Source of the DNA: an uncultured Ruminiclostridium sp.
GTDB taxonomy: Bacteria > Bacillota > Clostridia > Oscillospirales > Ruminococcaceae
NCBI GenBank assembly: GCA_947624435.1
Contig: CANQKE010000023.1
Location: forward strand, 1-41,567
DNA length: 41,567 bases
Reading direction: 5' to 3'
Shown here: positions 25,680-33,753 of the stretch, one piece after another
How the letters are laid out: the number at the start of each line of letters is the position of its first letter
Position numbering within the stretch: position 1 is the stretch's first letter
The notes under the pieces: model-generated
Seen by the model: the letters and a program-made list of their open reading frames with translations, nothing else
Databases searched by the model: none
What the model was told of the DNA's origin: nothing
Made by a program: the position numbers and the translations under genes

Positions 25680-26270
25680 ATGAAAGATAAATTCAAATAC
25701 AATATAAAATTCGATTTTACGTTCTTTGCCGTTCTGGCATTCTTGCTTTTTGTGGATACGCAGGGAATAGCTATGCTGAGCCTTATCGCCTGCGTTTTGC
25801 ATGAGGGCGGGCATTTGCTTGCTATGGCGGTATGCTCGGTACAGCCCGAGAGGATAACCTTTTACGGCGGAGGTATCGCTATAACCAAACGTCTGGACGG
25901 CTGCCCGCTTTATAAACAGGTATTTATACTTTCCGCCGGCTGCGCGGTAAACCTGCTTATCGCCTTATCCTGCCTTGCTATGGCGCGGTATAACGAATTT
26001 GCGGAGATATTTGCGGCGGTGAATATTCTTATTCTCGCCTTTAATCTTTTACCGCTGGGATATTTTGACGGCGCTCGGCTGCTGGACCTTTTCCTTGTAA
26101 GATTTTTCAGCTACAGAACAGCCTTAGTTGTAAAGAGAACGGTCGGTATCGTGATGAGCGTGCTGCTTATCGTCGGAGTTTTGTTTTACGCGTTATATTG
26201 CCGCGAAACGGTCAGCCTGTCGCTTGGCTTTGTTATTTTGTACCTGCTTATCGCACAATTTATCGAATAA
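25680..26270 (+). CDS. M50 family intramembrane metalloprotease (SpoIVFB-like)
   Basis: A 196-residue polytopic membrane zinc protease. The HExxH motif is HEGGH (His41, Glu42, His45), in a hydrophobic helix, and the second metal site is NLLPLGYFDG with Asp130. About five to six hydrophobic segments are present. It is short and has no PDZ or CBS domain, so it is nearer to SpoIVFB/FtsH-independent stage IV proteases than to RseP. ATG 25680 lies 8 bases after GGGAG; an upstream TTG at 25656 is less likely. Its position after two coat-like genes makes a sporulation role plausible, for example pro-sigma-K processing, but another M50 substrate is possible. Confidence 0.8.
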   Translation: MKDKFKYNIKFDFTFFAVLAFLLFVDTQGIAMLSLIACVLHEGGHLLAMAVCSVQPERITFYGGGIAITKRLDGCPLYKQVFILSAGCAVNLLIALSCLAMARYNEFAEIFAAVNILILAFNLLPLGYFDGARLLDLFLVRFFSYRTALVVKRTVGIVMSVLLIVGVLFYALYCRETVSLSLGFVILYLLIAQFIE

Positions 26271-26273
26271 CGC

Positions 26274-26302
26274 TTGCCTTTATCAAAAAAATGTAGTACA
26301 AT
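26274..26302 (+). promoter_or_regulatory. Promoter for the radical SAM/DUF2344 pair
   Basis: TTGCCT (26274-26279), 17-base spacer, TACAAT (26297-26302), 49 bases before the start codon at 26352. It begins 3 bases after the M50 stop. Confidence 0.6.
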
Positions 26303-26351
26303 ATATACGCATAAGGTTTTAATTTTCCCATCAAAAATAAGGACGGTCGAT

Positions 26352-28220
26352 ATGCTTAAAGATAAACTGGATAAGATACTGCCTAAGGTGCAGAAGCCCG
26401 CGCGTTACATAGGCGGAGAGGTCGGCTCGGTAGTCAAGGACAAAAGCAAGGTGGATATAAGATACGCTTTCTGCTTTCCGGATACTTACGATATAGGAAT
26501 GTCGCATCTGGGCATAAAGATACTTTACGCTTTGAAAAACAGCGTGCCTAACTATTGGTGCGAGCGCGTGTTCATGCCTTTGCCGGATATGGAAGAGCAG
26601 ATGAGGGCGAACGATATCCCTTTGTACGGTCTGGAAAGTCTTGAACCGATAAAGGATTTTGATTTCATAGGCTTTACGCTGCAATATGAGCTTTGCTATA
26701 CAAATATACTTGAAATGCTGGATCTGGCGGGAGTGCCGGTGTTTGCAAAGGACAGAAAGGAACTGTTCCCGATAGTCATGGGAGGAGGTCCCTGCGTATG
26801 CAACGCCGAGCCTATCGCGGATTTCTTTGACCTGTTTGTGCTCGGAGAGGGGGAAGAGGTCAATCTTGAGCTTTTGGCTTTGGCTGAAAAATACAAGAAA
26901 AACGGCGGCAGCAAGGAGGATTTTCTGAACGACGCCGCAAAAATAGAGGGTATCTATGTTCCGTCGCTGTACGATATAAGCTATAACGAGGACGGCACGG
27001 TAAAGGCGATAACCCCGAAAGGCAGCGCGCCCTCAAAGGTGAAAAAGCGCATAATAGACGATTTTGACAAGGCATTTTCTCCGGATTATTTTGTAGTGCC
27101 GTTTACCGAGATAGTACACGACCGTTCGGTAGTGGAGGTGCTGCGCGGCTGCATAAGAGGGTGCAGGTTCTGTCAGGCGGGATTTATCTACCGCCCGTTC
27201 CGTGAGAAGAGCAAGGAAAATATCATACGGCAGGTAAAGTCGCTGGCGGAATCTACCGGATACGACGAGGTGTCACTGTCGTCGCTTTCCACCAGTGATT
27301 ACAGCGATATCGAGGGACTGCTCTGCGAGCTTACCGAGTACACCGACGCAAAGGGGATAAATCTCTCCCTGCCGTCGCTGAGGATAGATAAGTTCAGCGA
27401 GGAAGTCGTACAGAGGATAAAAAGCGTCAGGGCGAGCGGGCTTACTTTCGCTCCCGAGGCGGGAAGTCAGCGGCTGAGAGACGTCATAAATAAAAACATA
27501 ACCGAGGACAGCATAATGAAAAGCTGCCGTATCGCGTTCGAGAGCGGCTACAGCTCGGTAAAGCTGTATTTCATGCTGGGACTTCCCACCGAAACGCTTG
27601 AGGATATAGACGCGATAAAAGCGCTGGCGGATAAGATAATCGAGTTGTATTACAGCATACCCGGCCGCAGCAAGCGCGGGGTAAGCATATCTATTTCGAT
27701 CTCCACTTTCATACCGAAGCCGTTCACCCCGTTTGAATATGAACCGCTTGCGGCTAAGGAAACGGTGTCCGAGCGGCAAAAACACCTGTTAGAGATAACC
27801 GGCTCAAAGGGCAGAAAAAAGATAGACGTAAGCTGGAGCCATTATGATACCACTTTACTGGAGGCGGTACTGGCGCGCGGCGACAGGCGGCTTTCTTCCG
27901 TTATCTTCGAGGCGTGGAAAAGCGGCTGCAAGCTGGACGGCTGGGGCGAATATTTCAAGCCGGAGCTTTGGGCAAAGGCGTTTGAAAAATGCGGACTGGA
28001 TATGTCGTTTTACGCCCACAGAAAGCGCTCTTACGACGAGGTCATGCCGTGGGAGCACATGGACATGCTGTTCTCCCGCGATTTCCTTGTAGAGGAAAAC
28101 AAAAAGGCGCATCTCGGCATTACTACCGATAACTGTCGGGATAAATGTGCGGGCTGCGGACTGAATAAGACGCTCGGCAGACCGTGCTTTAGCTATGGCT
28201 CAAAAAAGGAGGATAAGTAA
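26352..28220 (+). CDS. TIGR03960-type radical SAM protein with B12-binding-like N-terminus
   Basis: A 622-residue radical SAM protein. The N-terminal part (about 40-190) resembles a cobalamin-binding-like domain (FCFPDTYDIGMSHLGIKILY, PIVMGGGPCVCNAEPI), followed by the cluster motif CIRGCRFCQAGF near residues 262-273 and a radical SAM core (FAPEAGSQRLRDVINK, SVKLYFMLGLPTET). A C-terminal cysteine cluster CRDKCAGCG closes it. It belongs to the family found beside DUF2344 proteins in Firmicutes, here 1 base downstream, often near rplU/rng; the biochemical role is not established. ATG 26352 is chosen because AAGGA lies 8 bases before it. Confidence 0.88.
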   Translation: MLKDKLDKILPKVQKPARYIGGEVGSVVKDKSKVDIRYAFCFPDTYDIGMSHLGIKILYALKNSVPNYWCERVFMPLPDMEEQMRANDIPLYGLESLEPIKDFDFIGFTLQYELCYTNILEMLDLAGVPVFAKDRKELFPIVMGGGPCVCNAEPIADFFDLFVLGEGEEVNLELLALAEKYKKNGGSKEDFLNDAAKIEGIYVPSLYDISYNEDGTVKAITPKGSAPSKVKKRIIDDFDKAFSPDYFVVPFTEIVHDRSVVEVLRGCIRGCRFCQAGFIYRPFREKSKENIIRQVKSLAESTGYDEVSLSSLSTSDYSDIEGLLCELTEYTDAKGINLSLPSLRIDKFSEEVVQRIKSVRASGLTFAPEAGSQRLRDVINKNITEDSIMKSCRIAFESGYSSVKLYFMLGLPTETLEDIDAIKALADKIIELYYSIPGRSKRGVSISISISTFIPKPFTPFEYEPLAAKETVSERQKHLLEITGSKGRKKIDVSWSHYDTTLLEAVLARGDRRLSSVIFEAWKSGCKLDGWGEYFKPELWAKAFEKCGLDMSFYAHRKRSYDEVMPWEHMDMLFSRDFLVEENKKAHLGITTDNCRDKCAGCGLNKTLGRPCFSYGSKKEDK

Positions 28221-28221
28221 G

Positions 28222-28860
28222 ATGAACGAGGTCACTTATCCCGTAAGGATATTTTTCAGCAAGCTCGGCAGGGCGAAATATATATCCGCTCTTGACCTTA
28301 TAAACTGCATACAGCGCGCATTGAGGCGCACCGATCTTCCAGTATGGCATACGCAGGGCTTTAATCCGCACACTTATGTAAATATCAATCTGCCGCTGGC
28401 GCTCGGTACAGAGGGGCTTTGCGAGTCTATGGATATAAAGCTGTGCGAAAAGGTGGAGAATGATCAGGTGGTGGAAAAGCTGAACGCCGTTCTTCCTAGG
28501 GACATAAGGGCGGTAAGAGCGGCCGAGCCTATCAAAAAGCACACCGAGATAGAAAAGTCCGTTTACCGCATAGCTGTCGACTGCGATATTGATAAATTGT
28601 TCGATTTTTTTGCGTCGGACAGTATTCCGGCGGAAAAAAAGACTAAAAAGGGAATTACCGAGCTTGACCTCAAGCCTTATATACAGGCGGACAAGCCACA
28701 GGACGGAGAATTTTACCTCACCTTGCCGTCCGGATGTGATTTTACCGTCAATCCCTCTCTTGTTTTTGATACTTATGAAAGAATTACGGGCGATAAAATC
28801 AACACGTTATCCATAACAAGAGTAAGAATTTTGTGCAAAGACGGCAAAGATTTTGAATAA
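28222..28860 (+). CDS. DUF2344/TIGR03936 family protein
   Basis: A 212-residue protein of the DUF2344 family, the constant partner of TIGR03960 radical SAM proteins, sometimes fused to them. The conserved opening is seen: YPVRIFFSKLGRAKYISALDLINC, with RRTDLPVWHTQGFNPH and LPLALGTEGLCE. Function unknown; co-occurrence suggests it serves as substrate-binding or adaptor for the radical SAM partner, perhaps in tRNA or ribosomal modification. ATG 28222 has a perfect site (AAGGAGG, 9 bases upstream) inside the end of the preceding gene. Confidence 0.88.
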   Translation: MNEVTYPVRIFFSKLGRAKYISALDLINCIQRALRRTDLPVWHTQGFNPHTYVNINLPLALGTEGLCESMDIKLCEKVENDQVVEKLNAVLPRDIRAVRAAEPIKKHTEIEKSVYRIAVDCDIDKLFDFFASDSIPAEKKTKKGITELDLKPYIQADKPQDGEFYLTLPSGCDFTVNPSLVFDTYERITGDKINTLSITRVRILCKDGKDFE

Positions 28861-28916
28861 AACTCATTTTTAGGAAAGAAAAATTAATTAAATACGGAAA
28901 ATTTCACAAAAAACTA

Positions 28917-28945
28917 TTGCAAATTTCGTGTAAAGGTGCTATAAT
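28917..28945 (+). promoter_or_regulatory. rplS: Promoter for rplS
   Basis: TTGCAA (28917-28922), 17-base spacer, TATAAT (28940-28945), 191 bases before the rplS start, which leaves a long leader. Confidence 0.85.
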
Positions 28946-28951
28946 ATTAAA

Positions 28952-29136
28952 GCATTTGATATCCGCCGGAGAAATTTGCTCATTTTATGACATTTCGCCG
29001 GTGTGGCTAATGCCGGAGTGTCATTTGACACACAAGACATTAAACGGATAGTCCTCTGCAGCAGGCGAAAAGACGCTTGCCGGAAGCCCGTCGGAAAGTC
29101 CGATGCAAGAATATCCGAAAACACGGAGGAAAAAAG
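28952..29136 (+). ncRNA. Probable L19 (rplS) leader RNA
   Basis: The transcript from the promoter above has about 185 untranslated bases with stems: CCGG.GAAAT with ATTTC.CCGG (28962-29003 region, one mismatch), GTGTC/GACAC (29018-29031), and a further set around GACGCTTGCCGG and GTCGGAAAGTCCGATG. Firmicutes have a known L19 leader that represses rplS when L19 is in excess. Position and length fit; I did not match the consensus base by base. Confidence 0.5.
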
Positions 29137-29478
29137 ATGGATGCATTAAAGCTTATCGCACAGGACAGCATCAAGACCGATGCGCCTAATGTAACGGTCG
29201 GCGATACCGTAAAGGTTCACGTAAGGATCCCCGAGGGCGACAAATTCCGTATCCAGATATTCGAGGGTACTGTAATCGCCAAGAAGCACGGCGGAGTGAA
29301 CGAGACCTTTACCGTACGCAGAGTTGCACACGGCTGCGGTGTTGAGAGAGTATTCCCGATCCATTGCCCCACCGTTGAAAAGGTAGAGGTAGTAAGAGAG
29401 GGTAAGGTACGCAGAGCTAAGCTGTATTACCTGCGCGACAGAGTCGGTAAGGCTGCCAAGGTCAAATCCAAGATATGA
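29137..29478 (+). CDS. rplS: 50S ribosomal protein L19
   Basis: A 113-residue protein, typical for L19, located at the 30S-50S interface. Family stretches: [45 protein letters not shown] and the basic tail [23 protein letters not shown] 29137 follows GGAGGAAAAAAG; frames that run upstream to 29077 cross the leader and are not coding. It is a separate transcription unit with a long leader and a strong terminator, as often for r-protein genes under feedback control. Confidence 0.97.
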   Translation: MDALKLIAQDSIKTDAPNVTVGDTVKVHVRIPEGDKFRIQIFEGTVIAKKHGGVNETFTVRRVAHGCGVERVFPIHCPTVEKVEVVREGKVRRAKLYYLRDRVGKAAKVKSKI

Positions 29479-29587
29479 CCTTATACGGCGGGCATTTTGC
29501 CTGCTGTTGACAGACTTATCAAAGCGGTGTTTTACCGCGTTTATTATGCGGCTTGCCGGATAATGCGGCGGCGATCACCTTTAGTCG

Positions 29588-29645
29588 GAATTGAACGGTA
29601 ATAACGGGCATTGCCCGTTATTACTTCAATTCACTTTTTCTTTTT
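29588..29645 (+). terminator. Intrinsic terminator of rplS
   Basis: Two-part stem: GAATTGAA (29588-29595) with TTCAATTC (29625-29632) enclosing GTAATAACGGGC (29598-29609), loop ATT, GCCCGTTATTAC (29613-29624). The T-rich run CTTTTTCTTTTT follows. Confidence 0.9.
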
Positions 29646-29665
29646 ATGCAGAACAGGGGTTTTTA

Positions 29666-30268
29666 ATGAAAGACGAGATCACCTTAAAGGATAAGGAAAG
29701 CAAAGACGTAAAAAAATCAAAAGTCTACGCTGAGCTGTTTGACTGGCTGTCAAGCGTTTTTTCCGCTATCCTTTGCTTTATAATCATCTTTACATTGGCA
29801 GCCCGTATGATAACCGTTGACGGCGATTCGATGAATCCCACACTGGAAACTACCCAGAGGCTTATCGTGTCCGATTTGTTTTATACTCCGAATTACGGCG
29901 ATATTGTCATTATTTACGCCGATAAGCTGCCGGATTATGTGACGAAAAAGCTGGGCAAGCCTATAGTGAAAAGGATAATCGGACTGCCGGGAGATACCAT
30001 TCGTATCGATTTTGACCGCGGTGTGGTTTACAGAAACGGCACGGCGCTCGAAGAAGATTATATCCAGGCTCCCACCATGCTGGCGGAGGATTTTCCGAAT
30101 AACACCGATGTTGTTATAGGGGAGGGCAAGGTGTTCGTTATGGGAGATAACCGAAACGCCTCCAAGGACAGCCGCAGCAACGACGTCGGACAGGTGGATA
30201 TGCGCTATATAATGGGCAAGGCGTACTTTAGAGTATGGCCGTTCTCCGCTTTCGGAAATATATATTGA
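29666..30268 (+). CDS. lepB: Signal peptidase I
   Basis: A 200-residue membrane serine protease that removes signal peptides from exported proteins such as those at 2593 and possibly elsewhere. One membrane anchor (about 31-48, VFSAILCFIIIFTLAA) precedes the catalytic Ser55 (GDSMNPTL) and Lys102 (IVKRIIGLPGD); the conserved GDNRNASKDSR box is near residues 162-172. ATG 29666 sits after AGGGG. Typical length for a Gram-positive SipS type. The next gene starts 1 base after its stop. Confidence 0.94.
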   Translation: MKDEITLKDKESKDVKKSKVYAELFDWLSSVFSAILCFIIIFTLAARMITVDGDSMNPTLETTQRLIVSDLFYTPNYGDIVIIYADKLPDYVTKKLGKPIVKRIIGLPGDTIRIDFDRGVVYRNGTALEEDYIQAPTMLAEDFPNNTDVVIGEGKVFVMGDNRNASKDSRSNDVGQVDMRYIMGKAYFRVWPFSAFGNIY

Positions 30269-30269
30269 T

Positions 30270-31118
30270 ATGAATAATATACCCGATATACAGTGGTTCC
30301 CCGGTCACATGACCAAGACCCGCAGAATGATAGAGGCGGATATAAAGACGGTGGACGCGGTGGCCGAGATAGTGGACGCGAGAATACCGGAATCCAGCCG
30401 AAACCCTATCATAAACGAGCTTGCGGGGAACAAGCCTCGGATACTTTTACTTAATAAGTGCGATTACGCCGATGACGCCGTTACCGCGAAATGGGCGGAG
30501 TATTATAAAAAGCAAGGCTATAAAACGATAATATGCGACTGCCGCAGCGGCAAGAATGTAAAAGCGTTTATACCCGTGGTGCGCTCCGCTTTATCCGATG
30601 TGCTGGCAAAGCGCCGCGCTAAGGGATTTGTAGGCGGCACATTGAGAGTAATGGTACTGGGAATACCGAATGTCGGCAAATCTTCTTTTATAAACAGATT
30701 GTCCGGCTCCGGCAAGACAAAGACCGCCGACCGCCCCGGCGTTACCAGAGGAAAGCAATGGGTGGTACTGGACAAGGACATAGAGCTGTTAGACACGCCC
30801 GGAATATTATGGCCTAAGTTTGAAGACCCGCAGGCGGCTCTTAAGCTTGCGTATACCGGCGCGATAAAGGACGACGTGCTGGATATATATGAGATAGCGG
30901 GTAATCTTGTAAGCTTTCTTGACAGTAATTATCCGGAATATATCCGTCAGAGGTATAAGCTTGCCGATGACAGTCCGGTCGATCTGGAAATTATCGCAAG
31001 AAAGCGCGGAATGCTCGTTTCGGGCGGAGAACCGGATACTATGCGCGCGGCTGCCGCGGTGCTGGATGAATTTAGGAGTGGTAAGCTTGGAAAGATCTCG
31101 CTCGAACGACCGTTATGA
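30270..31118 (+). CDS. rbgA: Ribosome biogenesis GTPase RbgA/YlqF
   Basis: A 282-residue circularly permuted GTPase required for late 50S assembly. The permutation is visible: G4 motif LNKCD (61-65) precedes the P-loop GIPNVGKSS (131-139) and G3 DTPG (175-178). The N-terminal QWFPGHMTK and IVDARIPESSRNP are hallmarks. ATG 30270 is 1 base after lepB stops, so coupling is likely; its own ribosome binding site is weak. The order lepB-rbgA-rnhB-yraN is a common Firmicute cluster next to rplS. Confidence 0.95.
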   Translation: MNNIPDIQWFPGHMTKTRRMIEADIKTVDAVAEIVDARIPESSRNPIINELAGNKPRILLLNKCDYADDAVTAKWAEYYKKQGYKTIICDCRSGKNVKAFIPVVRSALSDVLAKRRAKGFVGGTLRVMVLGIPNVGKSSFINRLSGSGKTKTADRPGVTRGKQWVVLDKDIELLDTPGILWPKFEDPQAALKLAYTGAIKDDVLDIYEIAGNLVSFLDSNYPEYIRQRYKLADDSPVDLEIIARKRGMLVSGGEPDTMRAAAAVLDEFRSGKLGKISLERPL

Positions 31119-31734
31119 TCTGTTTGAATTCGATAAACTAATGCGCGCGCAGTTCGGCAGTATTTGCGGGATAGACGAAGCGGGGCGAGGACCTCTTGCC
31201 GGAGATGTATATGCGGCGGCAGTGATATTCCCGCCGGATGTACATATCGAGGGTATAAACGACAGCAAAAAGCTCACCGAGAAAAAGCGCGAGCAGCTTT
31301 ACGACGAGATAATCGAAAAGGCGCAGGCGTGGTGTGTCGCCACCGCAAGCGTTGAAGAAATAGATAAGCTGAATATTCTCGGCGCGGCTATGCTGGCGAT
31401 GAAAAGGGCGTATCTCGGACTTGGCGTATCGGTCGATATGGTGTTTGTCGACGGCAACAAAACGCCGGATATTCCGGCAAAATGCGAGTCGGTCGTAAAG
31501 GGCGACGCATTGTCCGCGTCTATCGCGGCGGCGTCTATACTTGCTAAAGTATCGCGTGACCGATATATGAAAGAGCTTGCGCTGAAATATCCGCAGTATA
31601 AATTTGAAAAGCACAAGGGCTACGGCACGGCGCTGCATTATCAGATGTTAGACGAATTCGGCACCTCGGAGGTTCATCGGAAGAGCTTTCTTGTAAAATA
31701 TTACAATGGTAAAAATGACGGACAAGGAAATTAA
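31087..31734 (+). CDS. rnhB: Ribonuclease HII
   Basis: A 215-residue type 2 RNase H that cuts RNA in RNA-DNA hybrids and removes ribonucleotides from DNA. The catalytic acidic residues start with Asp30-Glu31 in CGIDEAGRGPLAGD; GDALSASIAAASILAKVSRDR and FEKHKGYGT are family blocks. The start is TTG 31087, 8 bases after AGGAG (31074-31078) and within the last 32 bases of rbgA; upstream frames lie fully in rbgA. Overlaps yraN at its own 3' end. Confidence 0.94.
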   Translation: MERSRSNDRYDLFEFDKLMRAQFGSICGIDEAGRGPLAGDVYAAAVIFPPDVHIEGINDSKKLTEKKREQLYDEIIEKAQAWCVATASVEEIDKLNILGAAMLAMKRAYLGLGVSVDMVFVDGNKTPDIPAKCESVVKGDALSASIAAASILAKVSRDRYMKELALKYPQYKFEKHKGYGTALHYQMLDEFGTSEVHRKSFLVKYYNGKNDGQGN

Positions 31735-32104
31735 AGGCAGGCTGGGAGAGGATTATACCGCTGAATTTCTTATAAAGAAAAGATGCAGGATAATCGCAAG
31801 GAACTACCGTAAGCCCTGCGGAGAGATAGATATAATAGCCGAGAGCGGCGATAAGCTGCTCATCGTCGAGGTCAAGACCCGAAAGGAAAACAGTCTTGTC
31901 AGCGGGGTAGAGGCGGTAGACAATAAGAAAAAGGGCAGGATAATCGCGGCGGCGGAATGTTATTTTGCGGAAAACGGACTTACCTTGCAGCCTAGATACG
32001 ATATCGCGGAAGTGATAATCAGCCGCGGAGAAAAGCCTTTTATAACAGGGTTCAATTATTATAAAGACGCATTCGATACCACCGGGTATGAAACACAGTT
32101 TTAG
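31715..32104 (+). CDS. yraN: YraN/UPF0102 family nuclease-like protein
   Basis: A 129-residue protein with a Holliday-junction-resolvase-like fold, typical of the YraN/UPF0102 family and regularly next to rnhB. The nuclease-like D..ExK set is seen: GEIDIIA with Asp39 and IVEVKTRK with Glu52 and Lys54; the N-terminal GRLGEDYTAEFL is also family-like. ATG 31715 overlaps the end of rnhB by 20 bases; ATG 31706 is an alternative. Function is not established, though a DNA repair role has been proposed for the family. Confidence 0.88.
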   Translation: MTDKEIKGRLGEDYTAEFLIKKRCRIIARNYRKPCGEIDIIAESGDKLLIVEVKTRKENSLVSGVEAVDNKKKGRIIAAAECYFAENGLTLQPRYDIAEVIISRGEKPFITGFNYYKDAFDTTGYETQF

Positions 32105-32122
32105 AAGAAAGTAAGGAGCTGT

Positions 32123-32251
32123 AAAGTCCGAAAAATAGATTTTCCGGACTTTGCGTTTTGCGCTTTGCCGAGTACGGTCGGAAATTTTGCTTCGCAAAAA
32201 CGTACAAAACTTGAAAGGAGGAATGCTTGCTTTGCAAGCATAGTTATAAAA
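32123..32251 (+). promoter_or_regulatory. thrC: Structured thrC leader with a hairpin between Shine-Dalgarno and start
   Basis: Stem 1: AAAGTCCG (32123-32130) with CGGACTTT (32145-32152). Stem 2: GTACG..TTTTGC, loop TTC, GCAAAA..CGTAC (about 32172-32204). Then a strong site AAAGGAGG (32214-32221) and, before the thrC ATG at 32252, a perfect 8-bp hairpin ATGCTTGC, loop TTT, GCAAGCAT (32223-32241). Unfolded, the spacing from site to start is 30 bases; folded it becomes about 11. Confidence 0.6.
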
Positions 32252-33745
32252 ATGAAATACAAAAGCACAAGAGATATAAATGTAAATGTGACCGCCGCCG
32301 GAGCAATTTCCCGCGGTCTGTCCGCAGACGGAGGACTTTTCGTTCCGGACAGCATACCTCAGCTGTCGAAGGATAAGCTGCTTTTGATGTGCGATATGTC
32401 GTATCCCGAAAGGGCTTATGAGGTGTTCAGGCTTTTCCTTGACGATTTCACCGACGAGGAGATATGGCACTGCGTAAACAGCGCTTACAGCGACAAGAAT
32501 TTTGAGACCGAGAATATAGCGGAGCTTTCTCATCTGCTTACCGGAACATATATGCTTGAGCTGTGGCACGGTCCGACCTGTGCTTTCAAGGATATGGCGC
32601 TGCAAATACTGCCGTTTTTACTGACCTGCTCGGCTAAGAAGATAATCGACGGCAAAAAGATAATGATACTCGTCGCTACCAGCGGAGACACCGGAAAGGC
32701 CGCGCTGGAGGGCTTTAAGGATGTTGACGGCACTTCGATAATGGTATTTTACCCCGAGGACGGCGTCAGCAATATGCAAAAGCGCCAGATGACCACCCAA
32801 GAGGGCAAAAACGTAAACGTATGCGCTATAAAGGGCAATTTTGACGATTGCCAGAACGGTGTTAAGGCGATATTTACAGACGATAATATACTTGCCGAGC
32901 TTGACAAGGCAAACACTGTGTTCTCCAGCGCAAACTCCATAAACTGGGGACGTCTTGCGCCGCAGATAGTTTATTATGTGTCCTCTTATGTACAGCTTGT
33001 AAAGGATAAGGAAATAGAGTACGGCGAGAAGATAAACGTATGTGTGCCTACCGGAAACTTCGGCAATATCCTCGCGGCATATTACGCTAAACAAATGGGC
33101 GTGCCTATCGCAAAGCTGATATGCGCCTCCAACGCGAACAACATCCTTACCGATTTTATAAATACGGGTATCTACGACAGGAACAGACCGTTTTACACCA
33201 CGGTTTCGCCGTCGATGGATATACTTATTTCCAGCAATCTTGAGAGATTACTGTATCATCTGACCGATGAGAACGACGCGCTTATACGCGAGTGGTTCGG
33301 CGCTCTTAAAGCCGACGGCAGATACGAGGTAAACGATACCGTAAAGCAGAGGATAAAAGAGAGCTTTTATGCCGGCTGCTGCAACGATGAGCAGACCAAG
33401 GCAACTATTAAAAAGGTGTTTGACGAATACGGCTACCTTTGCGATACTCATACCGCCGTTGCATATAAAGTATACGAGGATTATAAAAATGCAACGGGTG
33501 ACGATACCAAAACTATCGTTGTTTCTACCGCAAATCCGTATAAATTCGGTTATGCGGTATATGACGCGCTGGGCGGAAAAGAAGTATCCGCAGACGAATT
33601 TGAGCTTATCTCAAAGCTGGAAAAGCTGACGGGAACTACCTGTCCGGCGGCTCTTGCGAATACCAAAAACAAAGAGGTGCGTTTCACCGGTTCGGTCGAG
33701 TCCGAAGAGATGCCGGCCGCTGTGCTTGACTTTCTGAAAAAATAG
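32252..33745 (+). CDS. thrC: Threonine synthase
   Basis: A 497-residue PLP enzyme turning O-phosphohomoserine into threonine. The PLP lysine is Lys113 in HGPTCAFKDMAL; the phosphate-binding loop is VATSGDTGKAALEGF; the conserved N-terminus MKYKSTRDINV fixes the start at ATG 32252. This is the longer class II type with an ending TCPAALANTKNKEVRFTG. A separate Shine-Dalgarno is far from the start with a hairpin in between. Downstream, 8 bases away, is a phosphoesterase gene. No T-box motif was seen upstream. Confidence 0.95.
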   Translation: MKYKSTRDINVNVTAAGAISRGLSADGGLFVPDSIPQLSKDKLLLMCDMSYPERAYEVFRLFLDDFTDEEIWHCVNSAYSDKNFETENIAELSHLLTGTYMLELWHGPTCAFKDMALQILPFLLTCSAKKIIDGKKIMILVATSGDTGKAALEGFKDVDGTSIMVFYPEDGVSNMQKRQMTTQEGKNVNVCAIKGNFDDCQNGVKAIFTDDNILAELDKANTVFSSANSINWGRLAPQIVYYVSSYVQLVKDKEIEYGEKINVCVPTGNFGNILAAYYAKQMGVPIAKLICASNANNILTDFINTGIYDRNRPFYTTVSPSMDILISSNLERLLYHLTDENDALIREWFGALKADGRYEVNDTVKQRIKESFYAGCCNDEQTKATIKKVFDEYGYLCDTHTAVAYKVYEDYKNATGDDTKTIVVSTANPYKFGYAVYDALGGKEVSADEFELISKLEKLTGTTCPAALANTKNKEVRFTGSVESEEMPAAVLDFLKK

Positions 33746-33753
33746 GAGAGCCC

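Noticed and set aside
32223-32243. Six-codon frame ATG CTT GCT TTG CAA GCA TAG before thrC as a leader peptide
   Set aside because: Its ATG is only 1 base from the Shine-Dalgarno core and the codons include no threonine or isoleucine run that would suit attenuation; the symmetry is better explained by the hairpin.
32105-32251. T-box or other known riboswitch before thrC
   Set aside because: The stretch is only 147 bases, and neither the T-box motif AGGGTGG nor a specifier loop pattern was found.
31544-32605. 353-residue - strand frame across rnhB, yraN and thrC
   Set aside because: It runs antisense through three well-recognised genes and the thrC leader stems. No plausible start site or domain.
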